This document shows positions 9,898 to 21,585 of a DNA stretch of 64,000 bases, piece by piece. The translations under genes were made by a program, and so were the position numbers. Origin of the DNA: Panicum virgatum (Eukaryota; Streptophyta; Magnoliopsida; Poales; Poaceae); assembly GCF_016808335.1 (NCBI RefSeq), contig NC_053137.1:3742955-3806954 (forward strand), read 5' to 3'. How positions within the stretch are numbered: the stretch's first letter is position 1; every line of letters starts with the position of its first letter. Below the pieces are notes generated by a model. The model had not been told where the DNA came from, did not search any database, and worked only from the letters and a program-made list of their open reading frames with translations.

Positions 9898-12000
9898 CAC
9901 CACCACAATCCAGTAATATGTTTTACAGGTCAGTGCTAAGTTTTCGCTATGGTTAAAATTGAAATGCAAATGGATGTGTACAGAAGTGTTAATTGCGGTA
10001 TCATTCTTGTTAGCAGTTTAGCTTAGCTTATTATCGCATCCTAAGTTTGAGCATATCAAATTGTCGGCACTTGGTCTTTTAGAGGAAACATTGTCGTTAA
10101 TGATCTGATACCAGCATCGGATAGATCAGTTTTGACATTTTAGTTCTTCTTTGGCAATTTGCAGTCCTATTGTCTCACTAGATGCCTAGATGAACTAGGC
10201 TGCGCCGCTGTGGCAGTTGTACATCGATTTCACTCGGTCGCTGTTACATTCAATGGACTGTTCTGTCAAATTAGCAGAAACAAGTGGACTAGTTTACAAA
10301 CAAATGGGTTCAGCATTTACTTTCTTGACACCGACAGGATAAGGAGTGCAACAATGACTTGCATCAGGGCAGCACATACTAGCATAATGAGTTAGAACCT
10401 TTATTCCGCTCTGTATGTATCAACAACCAACATCTGCTTAGTATTATCTCTGAAAGAATTCATAAAAGTAGATTTGCGCATTTAGCTGATACCAAATAAG
10501 GCTTGATCATATGATATTTGAGATCTGATAACGTTCCATGTTCTATATATTCTTTTTCCAGATTGACCCTGCAAACATAATATCAGATGTCAGGGGAAAA
10601 CTAACACGTCTGCCACATCCTAGCACGGCTGGAAATAGAATATCTCTCAGCATATAAAATGGCTCGCATTCCCTAGAACTATATGCAATGTATAGAATAT
10701 TAGTGACAAAACAATGTTTTGTTGTTTCCTTTTCTGATCATCTTTGACACGTTTGCTATGCATGCGTTGATCAACAGGCAAGCAGCTAGGGGGTATGAAC
10801 AGAAGAAGTCAGAACAAGTGGTCCTACAGGAATCAATTGGATACTAACATGCAGTGTGCAGTAAGGCCATGGGCAGATCATGCAACCATGAGATTTTTGG
10901 GAAGCTCTGAGGAGCCAACACGTTTGTGGCAGCACTGTGCCGACACGATACGATTCTTATCTGAAGAATAGTCTTGGAAACTTGAACATCACCTTTCTGT
11001 TTCTGGAACGATTTTGTCTACAGGAGACGAACTTGGCAAGGCCATCAGGAGATGTGATCCTGCTGATGCTTTGGACACGGAGGTGACATGCTGGATTAGG
11101 ATCATCACAGAAGCACAAGGATATAAAGAGTCCTGGTTTCCCTCCTCTTTTTGCTGATGTTACACCACTGTTACATTATCCCAGATGAGACTCTGCATCT
11201 GGTGAGTTGAGTTCTTGTGGGTCTCTTCCAGCTTTACTTCAGCTAATGATTCTTCAAGTGGGCGGCCGCAAGGAACATGATAATGTTTGCACGGGTAAGA
11301 ATTATCCTTTGCTGTTAGGGCACATGGCTGCAGGGTTTCAGTTCAATTACTGTTTGATTCTTTGACCAAGGGGGCGGGTAAACTCGGTTACTGGCTGTAA
11401 TTAGTAACAAGTTACTAGATTTTTATGCTCATCCTTATGAAATCAATATATGAATCTGAGTAGAATTTTCTGGAATCGGATAAATTTTATTCAGGGTGAC
11501 GCTTATTGAGATTGAAACAAAACAGCATCATGTCGGATTCGTACATGAAGCACATCATCAACATTATTGGCATTTGGACATGCGCAAATATCGCGCGAAT
11601 TGTGCGCATGAACGGATGTCTGCCACATCTATATGGATCTCACGGCACTACTTGTTGAGAAATTTGTCGGTCCATATCGCAGTTGCTTACATGTAATGAT
11701 ACACGCTTCATTGTCCTAAGTTAATAGGACAGTGACGGGTCAGTCCATCTGGTTTGCATATCATCTGTGGTAATGTGCGTCCATCACAGTCCCTGTCGGT
11801 TGGGATTGGAACTTGGTTTTTTCACTTTGGGTTGGGGTTTGGTTCTCATGCTCAATCAGGTTGAGTATTATTTTCTTTATATTGGAGGACGTTTTCTTAC
11901 CAAACGATTGAAAGCGCATCTCATCAAAAGAAAAGAAAAAGGTTGGAGGCAAGATGCCAAGAAAGGAAAGAAAAACAGAAAAGGAGAGAATAAAAATAAT
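9898..12000. other. 3' flank of bHLH gene, then intergenic
   Basis: The 3' untranslated region probably begins at 9898. A GTCAGT at 9929 and a TTTGCAG near 10163 could bound a 3'-UTR intron, but this is not proven. From about 10440 to 12000 I see no gene, repeat or RNA that I can name; the open frames are short and dissimilar to known proteins. Confidence 0.4.
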
Positions 12001-12073
12001 GGCTTCGCCCGGGTTCGAACCGGAGACCTTCAGTGTGTTAGACTGACGTGATAACCAACTACACCACGAAACC
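12001..12073 (-). tRNA. tRNA-Val (AAC)
   Basis: Read on the minus strand, the 73-nt sequence folds as a cloverleaf: acceptor GGTTTCG paired with CGAAGCC (one G-T), a D arm GTGTAGTTGGTTATCAC, an anticodon stem TCAGT/ACTGA with loop CTAACAC (anticodon AAC), and T arm CCGG-TTCGAAC-CCGG. All conserved bases of boxes A and B are present, there is no intron, and it looks functional. Confidence 0.95.
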
Positions 12074-12186
12074 TCGCTGGTATGATAGACCACAAATAGC
12101 TTATAGCAGAAACCACAGTGTGGCCTTGCCTAACTGGCGCTGCACTATGGAGTATATTGTATTGTGTCCTAGTATAGCAGTATGTA

Positions 12187-13751
12187 GGGGAAATAACCTG
12201 GGGGATCCTCTCTCCCGCTTGTGTCGCTCCCCGCGCGGGCGACCGAGCGGCTCCCAACCCTAGCCGCCGCCGCGCCCCTCTCCCGGCCTCCTCCAGCCGT
12301 GCCGCCGCCCCAGCGGTCCGCCGGCAACCCGTGCGGCTGCGGTGAAGGCGGTGGCGGGCTCCTCCTCCCTTTCCTCTGGCGGCTATGGGCGGGCGCGGAC
12401 GTCCGGAGCTCCTCTCGTCGGTGGCTATGGCGGCGGCGGAGGCTCGGGCCTCCAGATCCGGCGGCGCCCCGGCCGGATCTGGAGGCCGCGCGGCGGGGGC
12501 GCGCGCCGTTGGGTGGCGGGAGCGGCGGCTGTGGCTGGCGCGGGTGGGCTCCGGCGGCAGCGGCCGGTGTGGGAGTGCGTAGGGAGGTGGTGGCTCTGGC
12601 CGGTGCAGTGGCGCCGACGATGGCTGCGGCCGGGACTCGCTGGGTCTGCCTGTTCCGGGCCTTGGCGGCTAGGAGCTAGTGGGGCTGGAGGTGTCCTACG
12701 TGTGGGCAACGGGTGCTTCGGCAAGATGGTGGTGCTCCTCTTCTCATCCTCGACGGCGATGCTGGTCCGGCGCCGCCTCGGTGGTGGAGTCAAGGTCTAA
12801 CATGTGCTTGCTGGCGGTGCCGTAGTGGCGCCTCGCGCTGTGCCGGGCTTCTCCTGGTTGAGGTGTCGTGGTTGCGGTGGGGTGCGGGCTTCTGTCATTC
12901 GTCGAGAGCATGCGGCAGGAAGGGTGTTGTTCCGGGTGAAAACCTCCACTGTCGGTGGCAATGGTGGCGGCGCCCTCGGGACGTCGCTTTCCCCGCTGAG
13001 CGCACCATTGAGGATTACCATGTCCTTGCTGCACAGGGATCCCAGGGTGAAAACCCAGTCCTCGGTGGACGTGCGGCGACGGCGCCATTGGCGTCGTGCC
13101 CTTCTTGGAGACGCCGCATCTGGAGACCCGTCTCGGACTATGGAGTGGTGGTGGTCGGCTGGTGGTGTTGCCTTGTGCGTTGCGGCTGTGGTGGTGCGCT
13201 TGGTCCGTGTTGGCAGGGTGATGCAGAGGGGCCATGGGTGTGTAGCCTCGAGTTGGCGCGCTTGGTGCAGTGGTGATCTCGATGACGGCTAGACAGAGGT
13301 GTTGCTCTCAGAGCAGTTTCAGGTATCCGAGTCCTTGGCAGAGGAGTGTGAGGCGGTGGGTGAGGCGAGGCCCCCACGTAAAGTGGTCAGGATAGGTGGT
13401 TTCACTGGTGCTGCGTCGGGAGTGTTCTGCCGAAGCAACGCCGGAGCAGAGGGATCGACGATCGTGTGTGTGCGACTTGATGGTGATACCCAAGGTGGAG
13501 GAGTTCATGTGGCCACTTGAGCTTGCAGCGGGTTGCGGCTTTTGGCGTGGCACAGTGTTGATGACGACGGCACGGGTTACGGTGGCTTACTTGTGGCTCT
13601 TCTCCCAGGTTGTGGTGGTGTAGTGTCTTGTTGTGTGCGTTGTTCGCGTGCGTTGTTTGTGTGTGGTGGAGTTCGCTTCGGCGCGTGATGTACATTTGCT
13701 CCTTCTTTTAAATGATATGGCAGTGCTCACTGTCTTTAATTTCAAAAAAAA
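12187..13751 (+). mobile_element. L1-like retroposon without reverse transcriptase
   Basis: A perfect 16-bp duplication AGTATAGCAGTATGTA flanks the insert (12171-12186 and 13752-13767) and the right end is a poly(A) tail preceded by TTTAAATGATATGGCAG, a 3' end typical of grass L1-type LINEs. The body is very GC-rich and contains several overlapping long frames, none of which resembles a known protein. It looks like a non-autonomous L1-derived element mobilised in trans. It lies 114 bp upstream of the 5' end of tRNA-Val. Confidence 0.85.
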
Positions 13752-13877
13752 AGTATAGCAGTATGTACACATTATTCCATCACTTCAAATAATTTCGTTG
13801 TGCTAGCTATGATTCCTGCTGAGAAGAGAAGTGTTTGTGTGGCATACATGAGAGGAAGGCCAGCGAGGGATGCAGCT

Positions 13878-15075
13878 TTTTTTTTTGCGAGAAAGAGATG
13901 CGATTTATATTAAAACACCACAGGGAGCACAGTACATCTCAATCTTACAGTGGCCGTGTTTGGTTTACCCTGAAAAAGTGTTCATGAAAACTTTTTGATG
14001 CTTTATCACTAATTAGAGGTATTAAATAAAGTCTAATTACAAAATCATCTCCACAACTATGGTACTGTAGCAGTTACCCAAGCTAATGAGGCCTTTGACC
14101 GTACGATTCGAAGATAATTAGGTGTGGTTACTGTAGCATCACTGTAGCCAATCCTGATGGAACTTGGCTCATTAGATTCATCTCGAAAAGTTACACTCAT
14201 ATGTGAAAAGGTTTCTCAAATAAACTTCGTTTAGTACTCCATGCATGCATTCGTCTTTTTGTGAAATTTTTTTGATGGTGTAAACCAAACATGGCCAGTA
14301 AAGATCCTGATGAAACCAGAAATTACATCGAAGTCCCTACTGTTTATCTTCTTGATCCGGTCGAGGAAATGCAGCGCCTTCTGAGCTCGCTCGCCAGCGC
14401 CCGGGAACTTCAAACCACCCATCTCACCGATACAAATCGACCGGACGCCAAACATTGGTAAACCGCAAGAAATACTCGTGAAGAGAGCATCGGCCGTCGG
14501 CCTCAACGATTTGTCCCCGCATCCTCCATCTTCCACCATGGATATGAAGCATCCAGATCCAGAAGCCTCGAAGCAAAGCACAAGCAAGCACAGGAAGCCA
14601 CCACGACCAGCAACAACAGAGGAGACGCAGCACAAGAGATCCATTCGAGAACCCAGAGGACCCCAACCAACCTCACAGGCCAAACCAAAGAACTGAAGCT
14701 CACCTGGATCGACCCGGAGGACAAAAATCCACTCCGCCTCGACGCTGGCAGCGACAACAAGCGGAAGGAACAGCAGCCGCAGAAGGAGGGCGATGTCAGC
14801 TCCTCCCGGGCACAACACAGCTACACCACCGGAGCCCGACGGCAAGCAAACCCTAACCCTAGGTAAGCCCCTACCTAAGATATATACATCCGCGCGTCGA
14901 TTCCGCAGCTCCCCATCCTCTCCACCGTCGGAGCGGTCGCCGGAGAAGGAAGGGAGCGGCGTAATCGCCACCGGAACCGGCGTTCGCCTCGCGGTCGCCC
15001 TCTCCTCTGCTTCGTACTGTAGAAGGGGAAAAGAGACGTGAGCAAGCAACAGAAGCAATCAATCTTTTGAATATA
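13878..15075 (-). mobile_element. Second L1-like retroposon, minus strand
   Basis: A 12-bp duplication AGGGATGCAGCT flanks it (13866-13877 and 15076-15087). The poly(T) at 13876-13886 on the plus strand is its poly(A) tail, preceded by ATATAAATCGCATCTCTTTC, another common grass LINE 3' end. A 275-codon minus-strand frame spans much of the body but continues into the nested MITE and matches no reverse transcriptase. A MITE is inserted at 13952-14296, leaving about 850 bp of retroposon sequence. Confidence 0.82.
13952..14296. mobile_element. MITE with GGCCRTGTTTGG termini, nested in LINE
   Basis: The termini GGCCGTGTTTGGTTTAC and the complement of GGCCATGTTTGGTTTAC match. AGT flanks both sides (13949-13951 and 14297-14299). 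Internally it has GATTCATCTCG at 14175-14185 and CCATGCATG about 53 nt further on, as in two other MITEs of the window. There is no coding capacity. Confidence 0.82.
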
Positions 15076-15170
15076 AGGGATGCAGCTATTTGATATGGTG
15101 CAGTAGCGTTGCTTTCTCTTGGGAGCTATTTTGTATACTAACTTATATTGTGCCTTGCGGCGGATGTGCA

Positions 15171-15468
15171 GTGGATCATATAAATATTTTTCCAAATGTA
15201 TTGCAAAAGTACTTTTAATTTGAAAGTTTTGTCAATTAAAAAATTTCATATTTAGAAGTGTTGAGCAACTTAAGTTTGTAATTTTTTAAAATCTGAAGAC
15301 GGTCCGGTGTTCATATCGTACGTTTAGTGGATCTTATATGAAAGAATTTTCGAAACGTATTGCAAAAGTACTTTCAATTTGAAAGTTTTCTCAATTAAAA
15401 AATTTGATATTTAGAAATGTTGAGCAACTTAAATCTGAAGACAATTTGGTGTTCGTATCGTACGTTTA
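15171..15468. repeat. Diverged tandem duplication, about 150-bp unit
   Basis: Two copies of an AT-rich unit that starts GTGGATC and ends ATCGTACGTTTA lie head to tail at about 15171-15326 and 15327-15468, with the start of a third copy after it. Copy 2 lacks about 14 bp present in copy 1. There is no coding potential. The remainder of 15088-15770 is plain non-coding sequence. Confidence 0.75.
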
Positions 15469-15775
15469 ATGAATCTTATATGGAAAAATTGATATAACAC
15501 GCTGGGGTTATATTTTAGGAAACTACGAGGTTTGCTTTGAAAAAGTACCTGCGAGAGAGGGATGTAGCGCTAGTTATTTTTGATAAAGATTGGGGGGCTT
15601 TCCAAAAATTACCTGAGATGAGGATTGTACTGCAGATTGATTTCTTTGAAGTTCGAGGGGTTTTGTCGGGTTAATTTCGCTAAAGTTTAAGTGTTTTAAC
15701 GGAAAATGACTGGAGTTTGCACTATCTCGTCCATCCGCTCAGGCAATCCAACGGCTGTGAACTGGAGGCGACATG

Positions 15776-17140
15776 TGAAAGGATCTTAAGATGCCTAGAG
15801 GGGGGGTGAATAGGCAATCTGCAATTTAAAACACTTAACAAAAATGTCAGACGCAGACTATCCCGGATACTCCGGGTATATGCCCGGATACTCCGGGTTT
15901 GGTGGTCCGGAGTATCCGGAGCTATATCCGGAGTCTCCGGGTTTGAATGACCTGAAACGAAACTGCAAGAATCTCTGTAAGAAAAGTAGATCGAGTTAGA
16001 GACTGAGTACCAGGGGTTCCTTAAGGCTGATATCCAAGAAACAAAGTTAACTAGAAACTCGTGAGTGAGTAGATCGAGCTCAAACCCTAGAAATGAAGTC
16101 TCACAAGCAAATGACAATGAAACCAAGTAAACTAACACAAAGGAGACAAGGATTTGTTTCCCGAAGTTCACACCCGAAGGTTCTACGTCTCCATTGAGGA
16201 AGGATTCGAGAGACGGTGCTCAAGAACCCCTATGCTCCTCTTCCAAGGGCGAGATCACCTCTCAAGCCCAAGATTACTTACTATGGATTCCTCGGCGAGG
16301 AATGGAGATTACAAACTTCTTGTGCAGCTCACAATCTTGGTTGAGCAACCACAAGCACGCCTAGCCGTCTAGGAGCACAAGGCTCCAAGAGTAACAAACT
16401 TGAATCCGCGAGCTTGATCAAAACCAAGTGCTCAAGAGATGGAAATGAGGCTCACTAGCACTAATCCTTGCTCTTGCTTGCTTCTCACTCAAATCCCTCA
16501 AGGGAATCACTCAAGAATGGAGAAGGGAGAGTGAGAGAGCTCCTTTTGGCTTAAGTTTGAGTTCTGTTCGTCAAAGTGGCAAGAGAGGGGGCTGAAGGGG
16601 TATGGAGGGGGTATTTATAGTCTTCAGCCCAAAAATAGCCATTGGGCGAAAGGGTACCCGGAGACTCCGGGTATATGCCCGGAGACTCCAGGCAACCCTG
16701 ACTTTTCAGCCCGGAAACAGCACCCGGACACTCCGGGCAATGGGGTCCGGAGTATCCGGCCCTATACCCGGAGTATCCGGGCCTATACCCGGAGTATCCG
16801 GGTAAGACAGGGAGAAACTTCGGTTTATGGCTCTTTTGAGTTGTTTTGTGGCTCACAATCGTTTGTATAGGTTCTCTTGAGCACAAGATCTAAGTCGAAA
16901 CCCTTGAACCAAGTCCCTCTTGATAGTACGGCGTTCCTATACTCAAATTTCAAATTCAAAATCTAATTTCTTGAGTAAACTTGAACTCCGCTTTTTCATT
17001 TCCTTTTTGAGGGTCGTATATCGTCACTTGATTCACCTATACATGTTCACCACCTGCACACATGCTCAATTACACGATTAAATGCACATGTGTTTTGTCA
17101 TTAACCACCAAAACCCACTTAGGGGCCTAGATCACTTTCA
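15776..17140 (-). repeat. Copia 3' LTR (left)
   Basis: 1365 bp, beginning TGAAAGGATCTTAAG and ending GATCACTTTCA. It contains CCGGA-N3-TCCGG dyads at about 15863-15942 and 16656-16802. It carries one more copy of a roughly 22-bp dyad unit near 16760-16800 than the other LTR. Confidence 0.93.
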
Positions 17141-17157
17141 ATCTCCCCTTTTTGGTG
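17141..17157 (-). other. Polypurine tract
   Basis: Just inside the 3' LTR the minus strand reads AAAAAGGGGAGAT, a purine run where plus-strand DNA synthesis of the element would be primed. Confidence 0.8.
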
Positions 17158-17796
17158 ATTGATGACAACTCACATGTAACTCATTTGATAATCATAAAGC
17201 AATAAACATCTAGCATATAAGAGCTCCCCCTAAAAGTATGCCATGAATTTTGAATTTCAATTTTTACTTGACATGTCAACAATTGGCATATATGTTGAGA
17301 GAAACACACAAGCTCTTATAAGTTTGACAGTGGGGTGAACAGGTGAGTGCCAAGAATATGTGTGATGCATATGACAAGTTATCCACTCAATAAAATGTGT
17401 ATCTGTCAGCTGGACCCGGAGACTCCGGGTATAGGTCCGGAGATTCCGGATAAGGAGTCCGGAGAATCCGGCCTGTAGCCCGGAGTATCCGGCCCTTCTG
17501 AGCCAGAACACAGAAAGACAGAAAACAGATAATCCACAGCTCAAATATGTCACACACTAGCAGAAATTTCTTAGAAATAACTCAAGTTCGACAGCTAAGC
17601 ACAGAGTAGCACGCATTACAAGGATTCTCACACCACATAGTCCTTACAAATGATCAAGAGAGTTTAAAAATGGAATGGAAACGACATAAGTTCGATACAA
17701 AGGCGACACATGCCCAAATGAGTACATAAATGACATTTTCACTCCCCCTTTGTCATCAAGTGCCAAAAAGGGAATGAAAAGAAGCATGAATTCCAT

Positions 17797-19512
17797 CTAC
17801 TCATCATCTTCATCTTGGGCGGCATCCTCGGAGGTATCCTCATCTTCATCGGAGTCGGGGTGCTCACGATAGCCTAAGGGCTCATCTTCTTCGGTCTCCT
17901 CTTCCTCATCAAAGATCTCTTGGCCACTTGGAGGAGCACGGCGGGAGGAAGAAGAAGTATGGCGACGAGGAGAACGGGGCTGACGACGAGCACGTGGAAG
18001 TGGAGCATGAGTTGCGGCAATAGAAGCCTCATCGGCGGCATCCCACTCAGCAAATGGATCATCAAAGTCCGGGAGCTCACGATGAGGATCCAAAGGAAGT
18101 CCCAAATGACCCCGAATCTCATTGATGGACCTTGTGTTCTCATGCACATCATTTGCAATATTCCTACACATCCCAAATAAGCTACGGAGGGCCCTCTTTA
18201 CAAAGGAGTCATGATGACGGTGACGAGATGATGAAGAGGCACCCACAGAAGATGGAGCAGGATCATGTCTTGGGTTCCTTGTTGCAACGGCATGAGCTGG
18301 AGGAGGAGGTGGTGCATCACCTGAGCGGGCACGCAAGTGAAGAGGCTCATGCTTAACTGTCTTTGGAAATGTGACCTTGGTCACCCTCTCTATCATATAC
18401 ATGATGTAAGGTGCAGCAGGAAGGGACTTCTTGGCCTCAATCATAGTCCTTCTTAGCTCATTCCAAATGAAGTCCATAATGCAAAACGGTCTACCACTTG
18501 GCAAAGTCCGGGCTAGAAGATTCACTGCATAGTATCTAAGTGCCACGGGATCACCATCCTTTGCATCAATGGTTGCTCTAAAGAATTGATTCATTGCATA
18601 ATAAATCGGCAAGAGATGATTTGCCTTTCCTTCTTGAGCACAATAAGGATTGTAGAACAAGGTGGGTACTTGATATGTCTTGAGTTGCTCCTCAACATGA
18701 ATGGGATCTCTCTTCTCATCCTTAGTGCCAAGTCCAAGAATCCTAGAGAAGGTCATGTAATCCACTCCATATTTTGCTCCTTCAGTGGTCCAATAAAATG
18801 CAATCTCATTTTCATCATAATATAAAGAAGAATGAAATTGAGCAAGGATCTCTTCATTCCAATCATAGCGAAAACCCATAATATCATAGAGACCCATGTC
18901 CTTGCACTTTGCCATAGCCTCATTAAAGAATGGATCCTTCATATTCTCATAGTATTTTCAATCCACGTACTTGCAATGAACAATGGGAGCACGAGACTTA
19001 CGCATCACAACTGAAGAATAGAAGTCTTCGTGAAGCTTGCACCAAAAGCGCCGCTCAAAACCTTCACTCTTGTCATATCTATAATATTTTTCTTTGCGTG
19101 CCTCCCTAAGTGCCACATCTTGCTTGTAATAGTTTCTTTCCATCTCTACTGTGAAACCAGGCACTATCCCAGGACGATGAAGTCTTGGAATGTTAGGATA
19201 AGTGCGCTGCCCGAGAGGGTACTCAACTACCAAGCGAGGGGGTGTCTTAGGACATATGTCACGAGCAATACCCTTGCTTGTCGGTGTCGGACGGGATGGA
19301 GGAGCCGCGGATTGGCTTTGCAAAATGTAAGGAGCTTTCCTTGGCTCCTTAGAACTGCTCCCAGCGGGTTCCTTCCCGGCATGATGACGTGGACGCAACT
19401 CCCTTGGAGGATTTCGAGGGGCATCTTCCCTTTGAGTGTGAGGATCATGACGCCTCTTTTGTCTTCTTTGTTCCGCGTCCTCCAAGGACTCACCAGCGCG
19501 TGGCCTCACCAT
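17797..19512 (-). pseudogene. Extra 3' ORF of the Sirevirus-type element
   Basis: A frame in two pieces: from a Met at 19512 to a TGA at 18958-18960, then onward in the same frame to 17797. It lies downstream of RNase H, where Sireviruses carry their envelope-like ORF. The first part is basic and proline-rich, the middle resembles a domain seen in many plant transposon-encoded proteins (aromatic-rich, around 18942-18400), and the C terminus is strongly acidic. I see no convincing transmembrane helix, so an envelope role is not supported by sequence alone. The single in-frame stop breaks it. Confidence 0.7.
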
Positions 19513-20415
19513 GCCTAAGTAGATAACAAGGATCAAGACCAAGCTGGATAGAATTTGGAAGAAAAAAGATGTGCTGGTGGTGATCAAGTCCGGAGACTCC
19601 GGGTATATCCCCGGAGACTCCGGCCCAGAGGGTCCGGAGTATCCGGGTGTATATCCGGAGTATCCGGACAAGAGCGCCTGAAACCCTAAGTTTCAAGTAT
19701 CTAAGAATTTGACCATGGGATTTGAATGAAACTTGAGGAAAAGGTTCCTACACATGCTAGGAAGGGATGCCTTAAAGATTTTTCAGAGAAACCTACGACA
19801 TTGGGAGATTGGGCGATCCGAAGTTCAAAAGTACCTTTGAGACCGTTGAGAGCGTGGGAACTTCAAATCCGAGACTTCCCGGAGTTTCCGGAGGGGAGGA
19901 GAGTCTTCCTTCAAAGATTTACGAGTTCTTGATGCTTGGAAGAGTGAAATCGCCCCTAGGGCGTGAGTGGGAGAGTAGAGAGGAGAGGGGGCGGCGGCTG
20001 TGGTAAAAGGAGTGAAGGTAACCGTTTACCCCGACCCCCCCCCCCCCGCGGTATATATAGTAAAAACCAGATATCCGGAGTATCCGGCCCCAGGGCTGGA
20101 GTATCCGGATAGTCCGGAGTTTCCGGGCCCTGGGCCGGAGACTCCGGCTCCCCCTGAGACTGAGCAGAAAGAGGTTCAAAAGAACTTGATCTAGATGGAT
20201 TTGGCTAAGATAGATTTTGTAGATCTAATGGTGTGAGAGAAATTACTCAACTTGAGATCAGCCAACAATCAATCAATGGAAACAATGATCTCAAGTGAGT
20301 AAAGTGAAGAACCAAGCTTTTTATAAACACAAAAACACCCATTTTTTGAAAGTTTTCAAGATCTTTTCATTTTGATAATCACTTAATCTATGATCACTCA
20401 AGTGTATGCAGTAAT

Positions 20416-21585
20416 TCAAGCTAGGTTACGAGAATCCAAGATGTTTAGTTCACTTCTCAAAGCACAAAACCTTGACTCATCTAGAGGTTTAGTAAAGATA
20501 TCGGCAAGTTGCACGTCGGTGATTACATGTTGTAAAGCAATATCTCCCTTAGCCTCATGATCCCTTAAGAAGTGATGACGAATGTCTATGTGTTTTGTTC
20601 GGGAGTGTTGTACCGGGTTGTTTGCTAATTTGATTGCACTCTCATTGTCACAAAATAGAGGAATTGCATCAAAATGACAACCAAAGTCACTCAACGTTTG
20701 TCTCATCCACAAAAGTTGTGCACAACACGCACCGGCGGTGACATATTCGGCCTCCGCCGTGGACAAGGCAACCGAATTTTGCTTCTTAGAGCTCCAAGCT
20801 ACTAAGGACCGGCCAAGGAATTGACAAGTCCCCGTAGTGCTCTTTCGATCCACTTTGCAACCGGCATAATCCGAATCGGAATAGCCAAGTAAATCGAAAG
20901 ATGAGCCCTTGGGATACCATAAACCAAGGTTAGGAGTGAAGACCAAATATCTTAGGATTCTCTTAACCGCCATCAAATGACATTCTTTCGGATTAGCTTG
21001 AAATCTTGCACACATGCACACACTAAGCATAATATCGGGCCTAGATGCACAAAGGTAAAGAAGTGATCCAATCATGGAGCGATATACCTTTTGATCCACG
21101 GCCTTGCCATCTTCATTGAGATCAAGATGCCCATTGGTTGGCATGGGAGTTGTGATGGGCTTGGCATTTTCCATGTCAAACTTCTTGAGCATATCCTTGA
21201 TGTATTTGGTTTGACTAATGAAAGTGCCATCCTTGAGTTGCTTGATTTGAAATCCGAGGAAGAAGGTCAACTCACCCATCATGGACATCTCAAATCTCTT
21301 TGTCATAATCCTACTAAAATCATCGCACCAAGTTTTGTTAGTAGAGCCAAATATAATGTCATCGACATATATTTGGCACACAAAGATATCTTTATCAACT
21401 TTGCGAGTGAAAAGAGTAGGATCGGCTTTGCCTATTTCAAAGACTTTTCTTAAGAGAAAGTCCTTAAGGCATTCATACCATGCTCTAGGGGCTTGCTTGA
21501 GCCCATAGAGCGCCTTATGGAGCAAGTAGACGTGGTTTGGGAATTTTGGATCTTCAAAGCCCGGTGGTTGCTCAACATATACCAA
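20416..21585 (-). pseudogene. Copia reverse transcriptase (C part) and RNase H
   Basis: The frame contains the reverse transcriptase catalytic block YVDDIIFG, the upstream [15 protein letters not shown] block, and an RNase H with the DSDYAG and STAEAEYV motifs and the terminal KHIDIRHHFLRD and DIFTKPL words of Copia elements. It overlaps the preceding reverse transcriptase frame in a different phase, so a 1-bp deletion near 21610 splits the gene. Confidence 0.9.

Noticed and set aside
11040..11115. Possible hairpin between GATGTGATCCTG and AGGATCATCACAG
   Set aside because: Pairing is short and interrupted, and neither arm resembles a known miRNA.
12221..13292. Several long overlapping GC-rich open frames
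   Set aside because: They lie within an L1-like insert bounded by a 16-bp duplication, overlap in all phases and match no protein family; they follow from base composition.
14231..15058. 275-codon minus-strand frame as a gene
   Set aside because: It runs from the retroposon body straight into the nested MITE and contains no known domain.
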